Source: Flavobacterium sp. IB48 (GTDB lineage Bacteria; Bacteroidota; Bacteroidia; Flavobacteriales; Flavobacteriaceae). From it: DNA of 64,000 nt. Each line of letters starts with the position of its first letter. Position 1 is the stretch's first letter. A model generated the notes under the pieces. It searched no databases, had not been told where the DNA came from, and saw only the letters and a program-made list of their open reading frames with translations. A program made the translations under genes and the position numbers. Shown one piece after another: positions 27,967 through 36,584 of this stretch. The DNA lies in assembly GCF_016405855.1 (NCBI RefSeq), contig NZ_JAEFCA010000001.1, positions 395,316-459,315 on the forward strand, read 5' to 3'.

Positions 27967-29193
27967 TTAATCCCATTTCGTTTTTTCAGAGAATCTAGAA
28001 ACTACCATGGAAGCAATTACATCACCATTTGCATTTAGCAAAGTCGCAATTGGATCAACTAATGTTCCTAAAATCATAGCAACCGGCAAGGCTTGTTCCA
28101 TTGGAAAACCATAAACGGTAATGGCTAAAACTTCTCCAATATAACCGCCATTTGGAATTCCGCCTTCGACAATCGAAACAATTATAGTGATTCCTAATGC
28201 CAAAAGAATAGTTGATGGTTCTGTAAAATCTTTTCCAAACATGGCAAACAAAAAAGTGATTTTTAAGATAGATGACATACTCGACCCATCTTTATGTAAA
28301 GGTGCTCCAAGCGGAATTACCAAATTGCGAACATGTGCTGGAATTCCCATTTTTTGTGCAGCATCCAAATTTGCCGGAATTGTTGCAATACTACTGCAAG
28401 TTCCTATTGCGGTTAAAGAAGGTGTAATATTATTGCTCCAAAAGACTTTAAAAGCTCTTTTTCCGCCAGCAATAAAAGCGTACAAACTAAAAAATGTAAA
28501 AAAGTAAAAGATACAGGCTGCATAATAAACCGCCATAGGTTTTGTGTAAACTCCAAATAACTGAGGTCCGAAAATACCAACTTGATAAGCAAAATAAGCT
28601 CCTAATCCTATAGGTGCAAATTTCATAATAATATTCAACAGCTGTTTCATAACTTCATTACCTGAGTCTAGAAAACTCTTGAAAGCATTTCCCTTTTCTC
28701 CCGATTGTAAAGTAGCAAAACCAATTAAAAACGAAAATATAATGAGCGCCAGCATACTTTTTCTCGATAATAATTCGAAAAAATCATTTGTAGTAACCAA
28801 TTTAGCAATCTGATCGCCTACAGAGCCTGACTGTATGTTTTCAAAGGGAACTTTTGCAACAGCAATATCCTGATGAATTGGAAAAAGATAAACAGCAAAA
28901 ATCATTACAATTGCAGAAATAAGAATCGTTGAAAGAAAAACCAAAACCATTATAAAAAACAGTTTTCCTAACTTTTCTTTTTGTTCCAAATTTGCAATTG
29001 AAGAACCGATAGTAAAAAATATTAATGGAATAATTGCTGTAAAAAGCAAATTCAGAAAAATATCTCCAATTGGTTTTATAACCAGAACTTTTTCTCCAAA
29101 AACTAACCCAAAAATACTTCCGACGATAATTCCGCCAAGAAGCAAAAGGATACTGCTATAACTTTGTAGAAAATTAATTTTTTTGATTTCCAT
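27967..29193 (-). CDS. Dicarboxylate/amino acid:cation symporter (DAACS family)
   Basis: 408 residues with about eight membrane segments and the re-entrant serine-rich loop of the SDF family (GAPLHKDGSSMSSILKITFL). Other landmarks are LIPLIFFTIGSSIANLEQKEKLG near residue 60 and TLVDPIATLLNANGD near the C-terminus, which holds the conserved Asp-Asn substrate/cation site. It imports dicarboxylates or acidic/neutral amino acids with Na+ or H+; the substrate is not determined. Monocistronic, with a hairpin after the stop. Confidence 0.88.
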   Translation of the reverse strand: MEIKKINFLQSYSSILLLLGGIIVGSIFGLVFGEKVLVIKPIGDIFLNLLFTAIIPLIFFTIGSSIANLEQKEKLGKLFFIMVLVFLSTILISAIVMIFAVYLFPIHQDIAVAKVPFENIQSGSVGDQIAKLVTTNDFFELLSRKSMLALIIFSFLIGFATLQSGEKGNAFKSFLDSGNEVMKQLLNIIMKFAPIGLGAYFAYQVGIFGPQLFGVYTKPMAVYYAACIFYFFTFFSLYAFIAGGKRAFKVFWSNNITPSLTAIGTCSSIATIPANLDAAQKMGIPAHVRNLVIPLGAPLHKDGSSMSSILKITFLFAMFGKDFTEPSTILLALGITIIVSIVEGGIPNGGYIGEVLAITVYGFPMEQALPVAMILGTLVDPIATLLNANGDVIASMVVSRFSEKTKWD

Positions 29194-29233
29194 TATTTGT
29201 AAAAGGCATTAGAGACTTGAATTAAAATTAAAT

Positions 29234-29263
29234 AAAAAAAGAGTATTAAAACTAATACTCTTT
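29234..29263 (-). terminator. Terminator between methyltransferase gene and symporter gene
   Basis: GAGTATTA/TAATACTC stem flanked by A- and T-runs, just past the stop of the methyltransferase gene at 29270. Confidence 0.75.
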
Positions 29264-29269
29264 CTTTTA

Positions 29270-29923
29270 TTATTTTTCTAGAACAATTGTAGTAAAAGCT
29301 CTGTCGACCAATTCGCCGGTTTTGCTTTTCACCTTTTCGGTCTGAGTTTCAGTATAAACAATTTGAAAAGCTGTTTTCTCTATTAATTGCTGCGCCTTCT
29401 CGGTGCTGTAAAGCTCAAATTCAAATTGAGTAAAAGGAAGCTTTTTCATAAAATCTTCTTCAGCAAAAGTCAGACAGAAATTTCCGTTTGGTTTTAAAAC
29501 TCTGTAGATTTCCGAAAGCAAATCTTCTGGCTTTTGCCAAAAATAAATGGTGTTTACTGTAAATATTTTATCGAAAGATTCGTCTTCAAACGGAATTCTA
29601 TTTCCGTCATAAATAGAAAAGAATGCCTGTTTTTGAGAAACGAAATTTCTATTGATCTGGCGCGCTTCCTTAAACATTAATTCAGACATTTCAAGTCCGT
29701 AATATTTTAGGTTATCTGCTTGTTCGAAAAGAAATTCAGCATGACCTGCATTTCCATGGCCTAATTCTAGAATTTTATTCTCTTTTGAAATATTTAGATT
29801 TTGAATGGAATGTTTGGTCATATTGATGTTCGTTTCGTTCATCATATTTCCCATTTCGATTCCTTTTTCTCCTGATGGATGCTTTAATTGAGAAGCTATG
29901 GCTTGTAATTCTTCATTTTTCAT
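29270..29923 (-). CDS. Class I SAM-dependent methyltransferase
   Basis: 217 residues. SAM-binding motif I is ILELGHGNAGHAEFL (residues ~50-65). An acidic residue follows strand 2 (YYGLEMSE), and motif II/III lie in FDKIFTVNTIYFWQKPEDLL and VLKPNGNFCLTF, the Methyltransf_11 pattern. Substrate unknown. It precedes no metabolic partner; metF lies 138 bases upstream across a palindromic repeat, so it may be a separate unit. Confidence 0.8.
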   Translation of the reverse strand: MKNEELQAIASQLKHPSGEKGIEMGNMMNETNINMTKHSIQNLNISKENKILELGHGNAGHAEFLFEQADNLKYYGLEMSELMFKEARQINRNFVSQKQAFFSIYDGNRIPFEDESFDKIFTVNTIYFWQKPEDLLSEIYRVLKPNGNFCLTFAEEDFMKKLPFTQFEFELYSTEKAQQLIEKTAFQIVYTETQTEKVKSKTGELVDRAFTTIVLEK

Positions 29924-30014
29924 AATGCAAAATTTTAAAACTCTAAATTAAACAAAATCCAAATTCGAAGATTATTTTTTTGTCATTCTTAGAAATGATA
30001 AACTAGACCTCAAC

Positions 30015-30047
30015 AACTTTGTCAAAGTTTTAAACTTTGACAAAGTT
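30015..30047. repeat. Perfect palindromic intergenic repeat
   Basis: Two perfect 16-base arms (AACTTTGTCAAAGTTT and its complement) around one base, between metF and the methyltransferase gene. It resembles REP-type intergenic palindromes and may also act as a terminator of the met operon, though it lacks a T-run. Confidence 0.8.
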
Positions 30048-30060
30048 CCTCACAAAGACC

Positions 30061-31017
30061 TTAAAAAACCTGACTTGCAATCTGGCGGATATTCTCAGAT
30101 TTACCCATCGAATAATAGTGTAAAAAAGGAACTCCAGCTGCTTTTAATTCTAATGATTGCTGAATCGCCCATTCGACTCCTACTTGTCTAATATCAGCGT
30201 TATTTTTGCATTTGTCTACTGCATCGATTAAATCTTCTGGCAAATCGATTCTAAAAATTTGCGGTAAAACCTGTAAATGTCTTTGAACGGCAATTGGTTT
30301 AATTCCAGGAATAATCGGAATTGTGATTCCCATTTCTCTTGCTTTTTCTACGAAAGCAAAATATTTCGAATTATCAAAAAACATCTGCGTTACTACATAA
30401 TCAGCTCCTGCATCAACTTTTTCTTTTAATCTTTTTAAATCTGATTGTAAAGAAGGAGATTCTAAGTGCTTTTCTGGATAACCTGCTACTCCAATACAGA
30501 AATCGGCTTTGTTATCAGCATCGATTACTTCGTGCAGATATTGTCCACAATTTAAGTCTTTAATTTGTTTTACTAAATCAATTGCATAATGATTTCCTCC
30601 AGCTTTTGGAACGAAAGATTGTTCATCTTTCATAGCGTCACCACGAAGCGCCATTACATTATTAATGCCTAAATAATGACAGTCAACCAGCATATACTCG
30701 GTTTCTTCTTTGGTAAATCCACCGCAAAGTAAATGCGGAACCGTATCAACATTGTATTTGTGTTTTATAGAAGCGCAAATTCCAAGCGTTCCCGGGCGCA
30801 TACGAGTCAATTTTTTATCCAAAAGTCCGTTGCCTTTATCAATGTAAATATACTCCTCACGAGAAGTCGTTACATCAATAAACGGTGGATTAAACTCCAT
30901 TAATGGATCAATATTATCATATAATTCCTGAATACTTTTCCCCTTTTGAGGCGGAATAATTTCAAATGAGAATAATGTTTTTCCTTTGGCGTTTTCTATA
31001 TGTTCTGTTACTTTCAT
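30061..31017 (-). CDS. metF: Methylenetetrahydrofolate reductase
   Basis: 318 residues, a TIM-barrel flavoenzyme reducing 5,10-methylene-THF to 5-methyl-THF, the methyl donor for MetH. Visible are FSFEIIPPQKGKS (catalytic Glu), PFIDVTTSREEYIYIDKG, MRPGTLGICASIKHKY, NVMALRGD, GVAGYPEKHLESPSL, DYVVTQMFFDN and IPIIPGIKPI. Length fits bacterial MetF with no regulatory extension. It follows metH in the same direction across a 78-base repeat-filled gap and is probably part of the SAM-riboswitch-controlled transcript. Confidence 0.96.
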   Translation of the reverse strand: MKVTEHIENAKGKTLFSFEIIPPQKGKSIQELYDNIDPLMEFNPPFIDVTTSREEYIYIDKGNGLLDKKLTRMRPGTLGICASIKHKYNVDTVPHLLCGGFTKEETEYMLVDCHYLGINNVMALRGDAMKDEQSFVPKAGGNHYAIDLVKQIKDLNCGQYLHEVIDADNKADFCIGVAGYPEKHLESPSLQSDLKRLKEKVDAGADYVVTQMFFDNSKYFAFVEKAREMGITIPIIPGIKPIAVQRHLQVLPQIFRIDLPEDLIDAVDKCKNNADIRQVGVEWAIQQSLELKAAGVPFLHYYSMGKSENIRQIASQVF

Positions 31018-31021
31018 TATT

Positions 31022-31092
31022 AAGTCTTAAAGTTGTAAAGCCTAAAGTCTAAAGTCTTTCCTTTCGGACTTTACGACTTTTGACTTTAGACT
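31022..31092. repeat. Degenerate repeat (AAAGTCTAAAGTC type) between metH and metF
   Basis: The gap is built of variants of CTAAAGTCTAAAGTC and its complement, giving a partial inverted repeat around CCTTTCGG. Confidence 0.6.
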
Positions 31093-31095
31093 AAT

Positions 31096-33771
31096 TTAAT
31101 CTGCTATATTAGGGTTTAACCATTTCATTGCGTAATCAAGTGGTACATTTCGGCGTTTTGCATAATCTGTAACCTGATCTTCTTTTATTTTTCCGAGTCC
31201 GAAATAGCGGCTTTTCGGGTTTCCAAAATAATATCCTGAAACCGATGACGCTGGCCACATTGCCATACTTTCTGTTAGTTTCACTCCAATTTGTTTTTCA
31301 ACATCTAAAAGCTTCCAGATTGTTGGTTTTTCCAAGTGATCTGGACAAGCCGGATAACCTGGAGCTGGACGAATTCCTTTATAACTTTCTTTGATCAATT
31401 CTTCGTTGGTTAAAGATTCTTCGCTGTCATAACCCCAAAAATCTTTACGGACTCTCTCGTGAAGATATTCGGCGAAAGCCTCAGCAAAACGATCGGCAAG
31501 TGCTTTAACCATAATCGAATTGTAATCGTCTAGATTCTTTTCATATTCAGCCGCCCATTCGTCAACACCAAAACCTGTCGTTACGCAGAAAGCTCCCATA
31601 TAATCAGTTACGCCACTATCTTTTGGCAGAATAAAATCGGCTAAAGCGATATTTGGAGCGCCTTTTGTTTTTTGCGATTGCTGACGAAGCGTCAAGAATT
31701 TCTCCAAAACTTTTCCGTTTTCATCACGCAATTCGATATCATCGTCATTTACCTGATTCGCAGGGAAAATTCCGTAAATACCTTTTGCTTTTAGTTTTTT
31801 CTCAGCTAAAATTACTTTCAACATCGCCTGAGCATCGTTAAAAACAGAAGTCGCTTCTTTACCCACAACCTCATCCACTAGAATCGCAGGATATTTTCCA
31901 TACAATTCCCAAGTCTGGAAAAATGGTGTCCAGTCAATATAGGGAACCAAAACATCTAGTTCTATTTCAATGGTTTGCGCGCCAATTACTTTTGGTTTTG
32001 TTGGCGTGTATTCCGACCAATCCAATGGTAATTTATTTTTGCGGGCATCTTCAATAGTTAAGAAATTTTTATCTCTCGAACGATTTAAGAATGTTTCTCT
32101 AAAAGAATCATATTCTGCACGAATATCTGCCGCATATATTTTTCTATTATGATCTAACAGATTTCCTGCAACGGTAACGGCTCTCGAAGCATCGTTTACG
32201 TGAATTACAGTTTCTCTGTACTGAGGTGCAATTTTCACGGCAGTATGCGCACGCGAAGTGGTTGCTCCACCAATCATAATCGGGATTTTAATATCTTGTT
32301 TGTCTAATTCTTTGGCTAAATATACCATTTCGTCAAGCGAAGGCGTGATCAGTCCGCTTAATCCAATAATATCTACTTCATGTTCAATCGCCGCTGCAAT
32401 GATTTTTTCCGGAGGCACCATTACACCTAAATCTACAATCTCATAATTGTTACAAGCCAAAACTACCGAAACGATGTTTTTACCAATATCGTGAACGTCA
32501 CCTTTTACGGTTGCCATCAAGATTTTTCCGTTTCCTTGTTTGTCCCCTGCTTGTTTACTCGCTTCGATAAATGGCAATAAATAAGCCACGGCCTTTTTCA
32601 TTACACGAGCCGATTTTACTACTTGAGGCAAGAACATTTTTCCACTTCCAAACAAATCTCCAACCACATTCATTCCCGCCATTAAGTTGATCTCAATAAC
32701 TTCAATTGGTTTCGTTGCAGCCAAACGTGCTTCTTCAACATCTTCTTCAATAAAAGCATCGATTCCTTTTACTAACGAATGTGTAATACGTTCTTGAACC
32801 GTTCCAAAACGCCATTCTTGAACCGTTTTTTCATCGCTTTTTGCTTCACCTTTTACGCTGTCTGCAAAATCTAACAATCTTTCGGTTGCGTCGTCACGTC
32901 TATCCAGAATTACATCTTCAACGTATTCTAATAAATCTTTCGGAATATCATCGTAAATCGTAAGCATCTCCGGATTAACGATTCCCATCGTCATTCCGTT
33001 TTTAATTGCGTGATATAAAAACACCGAGTGCATCGCTTCACGAACCGTATCGTTTCCTCTAAAAGAGAACGAAACGTTACTCACACCACCGCTAATATGA
33101 GCGTGCGGAAGATTCTCGCGAACCCATTTCGTTCCTCTAAAGAAATCCAAAGCGTTCAATCTATGCTCTTCCATTCCCGTTGCAACAGGGAAAATATTCA
33201 AATCGAAAATAATATCCTGCGGAGGGAATCCTACTTTGTTTACCAAAATATCATAAGAACGCTGACAGATTTCCACTCTACGATCGTAATTATCCGCCTG
33301 ACCAACTTCATCAAAAGCCATAACAATCGCCGCCGCTCCGTAACGTTTGATTAATTTGGCGTGGTGAATAAAGGCTTCTTCTCCTTCTTTTAACGAAATC
33401 GAGTTGACAACGCTTTTACCTTGTACTACTTTTAGACCTGCTTCAATGATTTCCCATTTCGAACTGTCGATCATAATCGGCACTCTCGAAATGTCTGGTT
33501 CCGCAGCGATTAAATTCAAAAATTTAGTCATTGCAGTAACTCCGTCAAGCATTCCTTCATCCATATTAATATCGATGATTTGTGCTCCACCTTCTACCTG
33601 CTGTCTTGCAATATCAAGCGCCTCGTCATATTTCTCTTCCTTGATTAGTCTTAGGAATTTTCTTGAACCTGTTACATTCGTACGCTCACCAACATTCACG
33701 AAAACACTTTCCGGCGTAATAATCAACGGTTCTAATCCTGATAATACAAGGTCTCTTCTTTTTTCTGTCAT
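31096..33771 (-). CDS. metH: Methionine synthase MetH, pterin-, cobalamin- and SAM-binding subunit
   Basis: 891 residues covering all of MetH except the homocysteine domain. The pterin-binding domain comes first ([35 protein letters not shown]). The helical cap and cobalamin domain follow near residues 330-560, with the cobalt-ligand motif [13 protein letters not shown] and the [14 protein letters not shown] strand. The C-terminal reactivation domain ends in [20 protein letters not shown]. In E. coli these parts are fused to the homocysteine domain; here that domain is a separate gene upstream (34527-35531), a common arrangement in Bacteroidota. It needs cobalamin; no cobalamin synthesis genes are in the window. 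Confidence 0.97.
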   Translation of the reverse strand: MTEKRRDLVLSGLEPLIITPESVFVNVGERTNVTGSRKFLRLIKEEKYDEALDIARQQVEGGAQIIDINMDEGMLDGVTAMTKFLNLIAAEPDISRVPIMIDSSKWEIIEAGLKVVQGKSVVNSISLKEGEEAFIHHAKLIKRYGAAAIVMAFDEVGQADNYDRRVEICQRSYDILVNKVGFPPQDIIFDLNIFPVATGMEEHRLNALDFFRGTKWVRENLPHAHISGGVSNVSFSFRGNDTVREAMHSVFLYHAIKNGMTMGIVNPEMLTIYDDIPKDLLEYVEDVILDRRDDATERLLDFADSVKGEAKSDEKTVQEWRFGTVQERITHSLVKGIDAFIEEDVEEARLAATKPIEVIEINLMAGMNVVGDLFGSGKMFLPQVVKSARVMKKAVAYLLPFIEASKQAGDKQGNGKILMATVKGDVHDIGKNIVSVVLACNNYEIVDLGVMVPPEKIIAAAIEHEVDIIGLSGLITPSLDEMVYLAKELDKQDIKIPIMIGGATTSRAHTAVKIAPQYRETVIHVNDASRAVTVAGNLLDHNRKIYAADIRAEYDSFRETFLNRSRDKNFLTIEDARKNKLPLDWSEYTPTKPKVIGAQTIEIELDVLVPYIDWTPFFQTWELYGKYPAILVDEVVGKEATSVFNDAQAMLKVILAEKKLKAKGIYGIFPANQVNDDDIELRDENGKVLEKFLTLRQQSQKTKGAPNIALADFILPKDSGVTDYMGAFCVTTGFGVDEWAAEYEKNLDDYNSIMVKALADRFAEAFAEYLHERVRKDFWGYDSEESLTNEELIKESYKGIRPAPGYPACPDHLEKPTIWKLLDVEKQIGVKLTESMAMWPASSVSGYYFGNPKSRYFGLGKIKEDQVTDYAKRRNVPLDYAMKWLNPNIAD

Positions 33772-33782
33772 TTCTTTTTAAA

Positions 33783-33812
33783 GTTACTAAGGGCCTAAGA
33801 TTCTAAGGCGCT
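33783..33812. repeat. CTAAG-type short tandem repeat
   Basis: Variants of CTAAGATTCTAAGG just upstream of the metH C-terminal subunit gene; sister tracts occur at 35545-35582, 36047-36090, 36457-36492 and 36543-36592. Confidence 0.65.
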
Positions 33813-33836
33813 AAGTTTTTTTATTCTATTTTTTTT

Positions 33837-33864
33837 CCTGCAAGGTTTCCAAAACCTTGTAGGT
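33837..33864. repeat. Palindromic intergenic repeat
   Basis: CCTGCAAGGTTT paired with AAACCTTGTAGG (one mismatch), loop of four bases. Same class as the palindromes at 30015-30047 and 35603-35635. Confidence 0.65.
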
Positions 33865-33889
33865 ATTCACGTTTTCAATTTTAATTTGG

Positions 33890-33985
33890 GCGTGTTTCGC
33901 CGTGGCGAACCGGGCTATCCGTTACAAGTCCTCGCTCTTCCTTCGTCAGGTTGTGGGCTTTTCACTTCTATCCCTCACGCAAACT
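33890..33985. repeat. Structured intergenic element containing GGGCTATCCG and TATCCCTCACGC
   Basis: About 95 bases, more GC-rich than the surroundings, with GGCGTGTTTCGCC, CGGGCTATCCGTTACAAGTC and TTCTATCCCTCACGC. I recognise this as resembling an interspersed non-coding element seen often in Flavobacterium genomes; this is from memory and only one copy is in the window. No protein signal. Confidence 0.5.
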
Positions 33986-34086
33986 CGGTTTCATAAGACT
34001 TTTATATTTACCGAATTTTTATATTTATTTCTATTTTCAACAGAATAAATTCCATTACTACAAAATCTTTCGTTTCTGTGGAACTT

Positions 34087-34460
34087 TTACTTCCATCTTG
34101 ATTTTTCTAAATATTTACCCGTCACACCATTATCATATTCATAATATTTAGTTTTAGTAAAACCCGCCTTAACGAGTGATAAAGAATCAGGTTTCACTTC
34201 TTCTTCTAAGAAAATTTCATTCTCTTCAGGTTTATTCAAATCGTATTTTACTTTATAAAACTTATTTATCTCTTTATATAAATTACTATGACGTGATCTA
34301 TTCCCAATTTTTCCTAAAATTTTTCGATCTGTATAAAAATAAATGCAATTGTTTCACCTTTGAAAGATTTTCTATAATCATCTTGCTGAACATTCTTGTA
34401 TACTTCATATATTAGTAAGCCAGCTATCATAAATAAAAAAATAGTCTTCCAATTATTCAT
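34087..34460 (-). pseudogene. Frameshifted small membrane-anchored protein of unknown function, between the metH halves
   Basis: Starting at the ATG at 34458-34460 the frame reads MNNWKTIFLFMIAGLLIYEV (a membrane anchor) and continues to about codon 42, where it meets a stop. Adding one T to the T5 run near 34342 restores a frame: FYTDRKILGKIGNRSRHSNL, then LYKEINKFYKVKYDLNKPEE, FLEEEVKPDSLSLVKAGF and TGKYLEKSRWK, ending at 34087-34089. The full protein would have ~123 residues. I do not recognise the family. It is either a recent pseudogene or a sequencing error in a homopolymer. It interrupts the expected metH subunit neighbourhood. Confidence 0.7.
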
Positions 34461-34526
34461 TTCGCTTTACTATTATTTTTTGCTTTCCAAGAACAAAATT
34501 TTCTTCATTTTTAAACTTCGCGAAAA

Positions 34527-35531
34527 TTATTCAAAAACCGGCGCAACCCTAGGCTTATAATCCTTCGCAACCTCAGCCATTAATCTAATATGATCTGGCG
34601 TTGTTCCGCAACAACCTCCGATGATATTGATTAAATTATCCTCTAAATATTCTTTGATGAAAGCTTGAGTTTGTTCTGGTGTTTCATCATATTGTCCGAA
34701 AGCATTTGGTAATCCTGCATTTGGATGTGCTGACACATTAAAGCTTGTGTTATGCGCTAACGTTTTTAAATACGGTTTCAATAAATCGGCTCCAAGAGCG
34801 CAATTGAATCCTACACTTAATAACGGAATATGTGAAACTGAAATCAAAAACGCTTCAACTGTTTGTCCTGAAAGCGTTCTTCCAGAAGCATCTGTAATTG
34901 TTCCTGAAACCATGATTGGAATATCGAGATTACGTTCTTCTTTTACTTCTTCAATCGCAAAAAGTGCCGCTTTTGCGTTTAATGTATCGAAGATTGTTTC
35001 TACCAAAAGCAAATCACAGCCACCGTCCATTAAAGCTTCTGCTTGTTGTTTGTACGCAATTCGTAAATCGTCAAATGTTACGGCTCTGTAACCCGGATCG
35101 TTTACATCTGGTGACATACTTGCTGTACGGTTTGTCGGTCCGATTGAGCCTGCTACGAAACGTGGTTTCTCCGGATTTTTTGCGGTAAACTCATCGGCAA
35201 CCTCGCGTGCAAGTTTTGCCGATTCGTAGTTTAACTCGTAAACCAAATCTTCCATGTGATAATCGGCCATACCGATTGTCGTTCCTGAGAAGGTATTGGT
35301 TTCTACAATGTCAGCACCAGCTTCATAATAAGCGGCATGAACATCGCGGATTGCTTGTGGTTGTGTTAGGGATAGTAAATCGTTGTTTCCTTTTAATGGA
35401 TGCGGGAAATCTTTGAAACGCTCTCCTCTAAAATCTTCTTCTGAGAAATTATAGCGCTGCAACATTGTTCCCATTGCTCCGTCAAGGATTAGGATATTTT
35501 TTTTTACTGCTTCTTGAATTGTTATTGCCAT
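34527..35531 (-). CDS. metH: Methionine synthase MetH, homocysteine-binding subunit
   Basis: 334 residues forming the homocysteine S-methyltransferase domain. The start [13 protein letters not shown] is typical of MetH domain I. Zinc ligands are seen as [10 protein letters not shown] and [11 protein letters not shown] (single Cys plus Cys-Cys pair), and [19 protein letters not shown] and [15 protein letters not shown] are conserved MetH segments. It must act with the separately encoded pterin/cobalamin subunit 755 bases downstream. A SAM-I riboswitch lies upstream, so rising SAM should shut the gene down. Confidence 0.96.
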   Translation of the reverse strand: MAITIQEAVKKNILILDGAMGTMLQRYNFSEEDFRGERFKDFPHPLKGNNDLLSLTQPQAIRDVHAAYYEAGADIVETNTFSGTTIGMADYHMEDLVYELNYESAKLAREVADEFTAKNPEKPRFVAGSIGPTNRTASMSPDVNDPGYRAVTFDDLRIAYKQQAEALMDGGCDLLLVETIFDTLNAKAALFAIEEVKEERNLDIPIMVSGTITDASGRTLSGQTVEAFLISVSHIPLLSVGFNCALGADLLKPYLKTLAHNTSFNVSAHPNAGLPNAFGQYDETPEQTQAFIKEYLEDNLINIIGGCCGTTPDHIRLMAEVAKDYKPRVAPVFE

Positions 35532-35602
35532 GGCTTATTTTTTTAGCTTCTGAGATACTAAGGTTCTAAGATGCTAAGTTTTTTATTATGATTGTGAAGT
35601 TT

Positions 35603-35635
35603 AAACCTAACAGGTTTTTAAAACCTGTTAGGTTT
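35603..35635. repeat. Perfect palindromic intergenic repeat
   Basis: 15-base perfect arms (AAACCTAACAGGTTT and its complement) with a 3-base loop, inside the long metH leader. Confidence 0.75.
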
Positions 35636-35684
35636 GCTTCGGATATTTTTTTCGCATTAATTCCAAAAGTGCACTATTGCCGGC

Positions 35685-35770
35685 TCATTAGCCCCGATTG
35701 AAGTGGAAATTATTTTGCTTTTTTCTTTAAAAAGCAAAATGATTGCAACGTAAAGCGGGAACTATTGACT
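35685..35770. repeat. Structured intergenic element containing CCCCGATTGAAGTGGAAAT
   Basis: It opens with GCCCCGATTGAAGTGGAAAT, folds as ATTTTGCTTTTT/AAAAAGCAAAAT, and closes with GATTGCAACGTAAAGCGGG. I recall very similar elements scattered through Flavobacterium genomes. It lies between the SAM riboswitch and metH, so it would be transcribed in the leader. No coding signal. Confidence 0.5.
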
Positions 35771-35869
35771 GCAAAAATGCGCCAATGATTCGCTCCTGAT
35801 ACAGAATCTGTTTCAGTAAATATTATATGTTATCGAGAAAAGTTTTGAGAAATACGAGTGTGTATTTGT

Positions 35870-35982
35870 GTTATCTATCTTTAATACTGGAAAATGTCGT
35901 ATAAAGTAGAATTTAGCACCTTCTTTATGGTAAAGGGTTGCTAAGGTTTCATCGGGTCTATCCCTCCGCCTTTCGTGATAAC
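35870..35982 (-). ncRNA. SAM-I (S-box) riboswitch upstream of metH
   Basis: On the minus strand the conserved core reads GGCGGAGGGATAGACCCGAT, then GAAACCTTAGCAACCC and AGAAGGTGCTAAATTC. The outer P1 helix can form between GTTATC (35977-35982) and GATAAC (35870-35875). The segments match the S-box consensus in order and spacing. It binds S-adenosylmethionine and is expected to repress metH/metF. The expression platform is not obvious: 340 bases, including two repeats, separate the aptamer from the start codon. Confidence 0.93.
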
Positions 35983-36005
35983 GAACAATAATTTTAAGAA
36001 CAGTG

Positions 36006-36013
36006 CAAAGGTA
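36006..36013 (-). promoter_or_regulatory. Promoter of the metH riboswitch transcript
   Basis: TACCTTTG on the minus strand is an exact TAnnTTTG match, with TTG 20 bases further upstream (36034-36036). The same core plus GCAC (TACCTTTGCAC) occurs before metK. Confidence 0.65.
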
Positions 36014-36046
36014 TGAAATAGGGTTTCGATTTGCAAATGTTTTTTT

Positions 36047-36090
36047 TCTAAGGTTCTGAGGTTCTAAGATACTAAGCTTCTAAGTTTTTT
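36047..36090. repeat. CTAAG-type short tandem repeats around metH and the reductase gene
   Basis: Degenerate arrays of about 8-10 bases (TTCTAAGG/TACTAAG/TTCTGAG). Copies lie at 33783-33812, 35545-35582, here, 36457-36492, and inverted at 36543-36592. Each sits directly beside a start or stop codon. They look like a local satellite spread between genes. Confidence 0.7.
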
Positions 36091-36450
36091 TTATTTCTTC
36101 TTGCTTGCTTTTGCTAAAGGATTAAACTCTAAACAAAGTTGAAGCCAATACTCCATATCCTGATTTTTTGTCCATCCAATTTCGGCAATAAAAACATAGT
36201 TTTTCATTGGCTTTTCGGCATTGGGCATTGGCAACACATCATCTCTTTCTATGGCCTTTAAATAAGCTGAATCATCTATTCTGCATAGCAAAAGATTTTC
36301 TCCAACTTTTTTATCTAAACGAGTTCCACAGCATAATTTGTTATCTACCATGAAAACAATACCACCAAACATTTTCTTTTCAAAAAAGTCTGCTTCTTTA
36401 TATTGGAGAAACGTTCTAATTCTCTTCGCATTATCTTCTTCGAAAGCCAT
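36091..36450 (-). CDS. TfoX N-terminal domain protein
   Basis: 119 residues matching the TfoX/Sxy N-terminal fold: EEKKMFGGIVFM-like segment (FFEKKMFGGIVFMVDNKLCC) and the terminal EYWLQLCLEFNPLAKASKKK, with no C-terminal helical domain. Stand-alone TfoX-N proteins occur widely and are not shown to control competence outside gamma-proteobacteria. The gene is flanked on both sides by CTAAG repeats and is probably monocistronic. Confidence 0.8.
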   Translation of the reverse strand: MAFEEDNAKRIRTFLQYKEADFFEKKMFGGIVFMVDNKLCCGTRLDKKVGENLLLCRIDDSAYLKAIERDDVLPMPNAEKPMKNYVFIAEIGWTKNQDMEYWLQLCLEFNPLAKASKKK

Positions 36451-36507
36451 ATATTTAGATTCTAAGATTCTGAGTTACTAAGATACTGAGTTTAAAATTC
36501 TGTTCAA

Positions 36508-36539
36508 TAAAAAAGCCCAAACTAAAAGTTTGAGCTTTC
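36508..36539 (-). terminator. Terminator of the ferredoxin-NADP reductase gene
   Basis: AAAGCTCAAACT/AGTTTGGGCTTT stem followed by a T-run on the minus strand. Confidence 0.85.
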
Positions 36540-36584
36540 TATATAATAAATCTTAGAGTCTTAGTATCTCAGAATCTTAGCAAC

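Noticed and set aside
30015..30047. Rho-independent terminator at the 16-bp palindrome after metF
   Set aside because: No T-run on either side; listed as a repeat instead.
33951..34415. Plus-strand open frames between the metH halves
   Set aside because: They are antisense to the frameshifted minus-strand gene, which gives a better protein-like sequence, or overlap a non-coding repeat.
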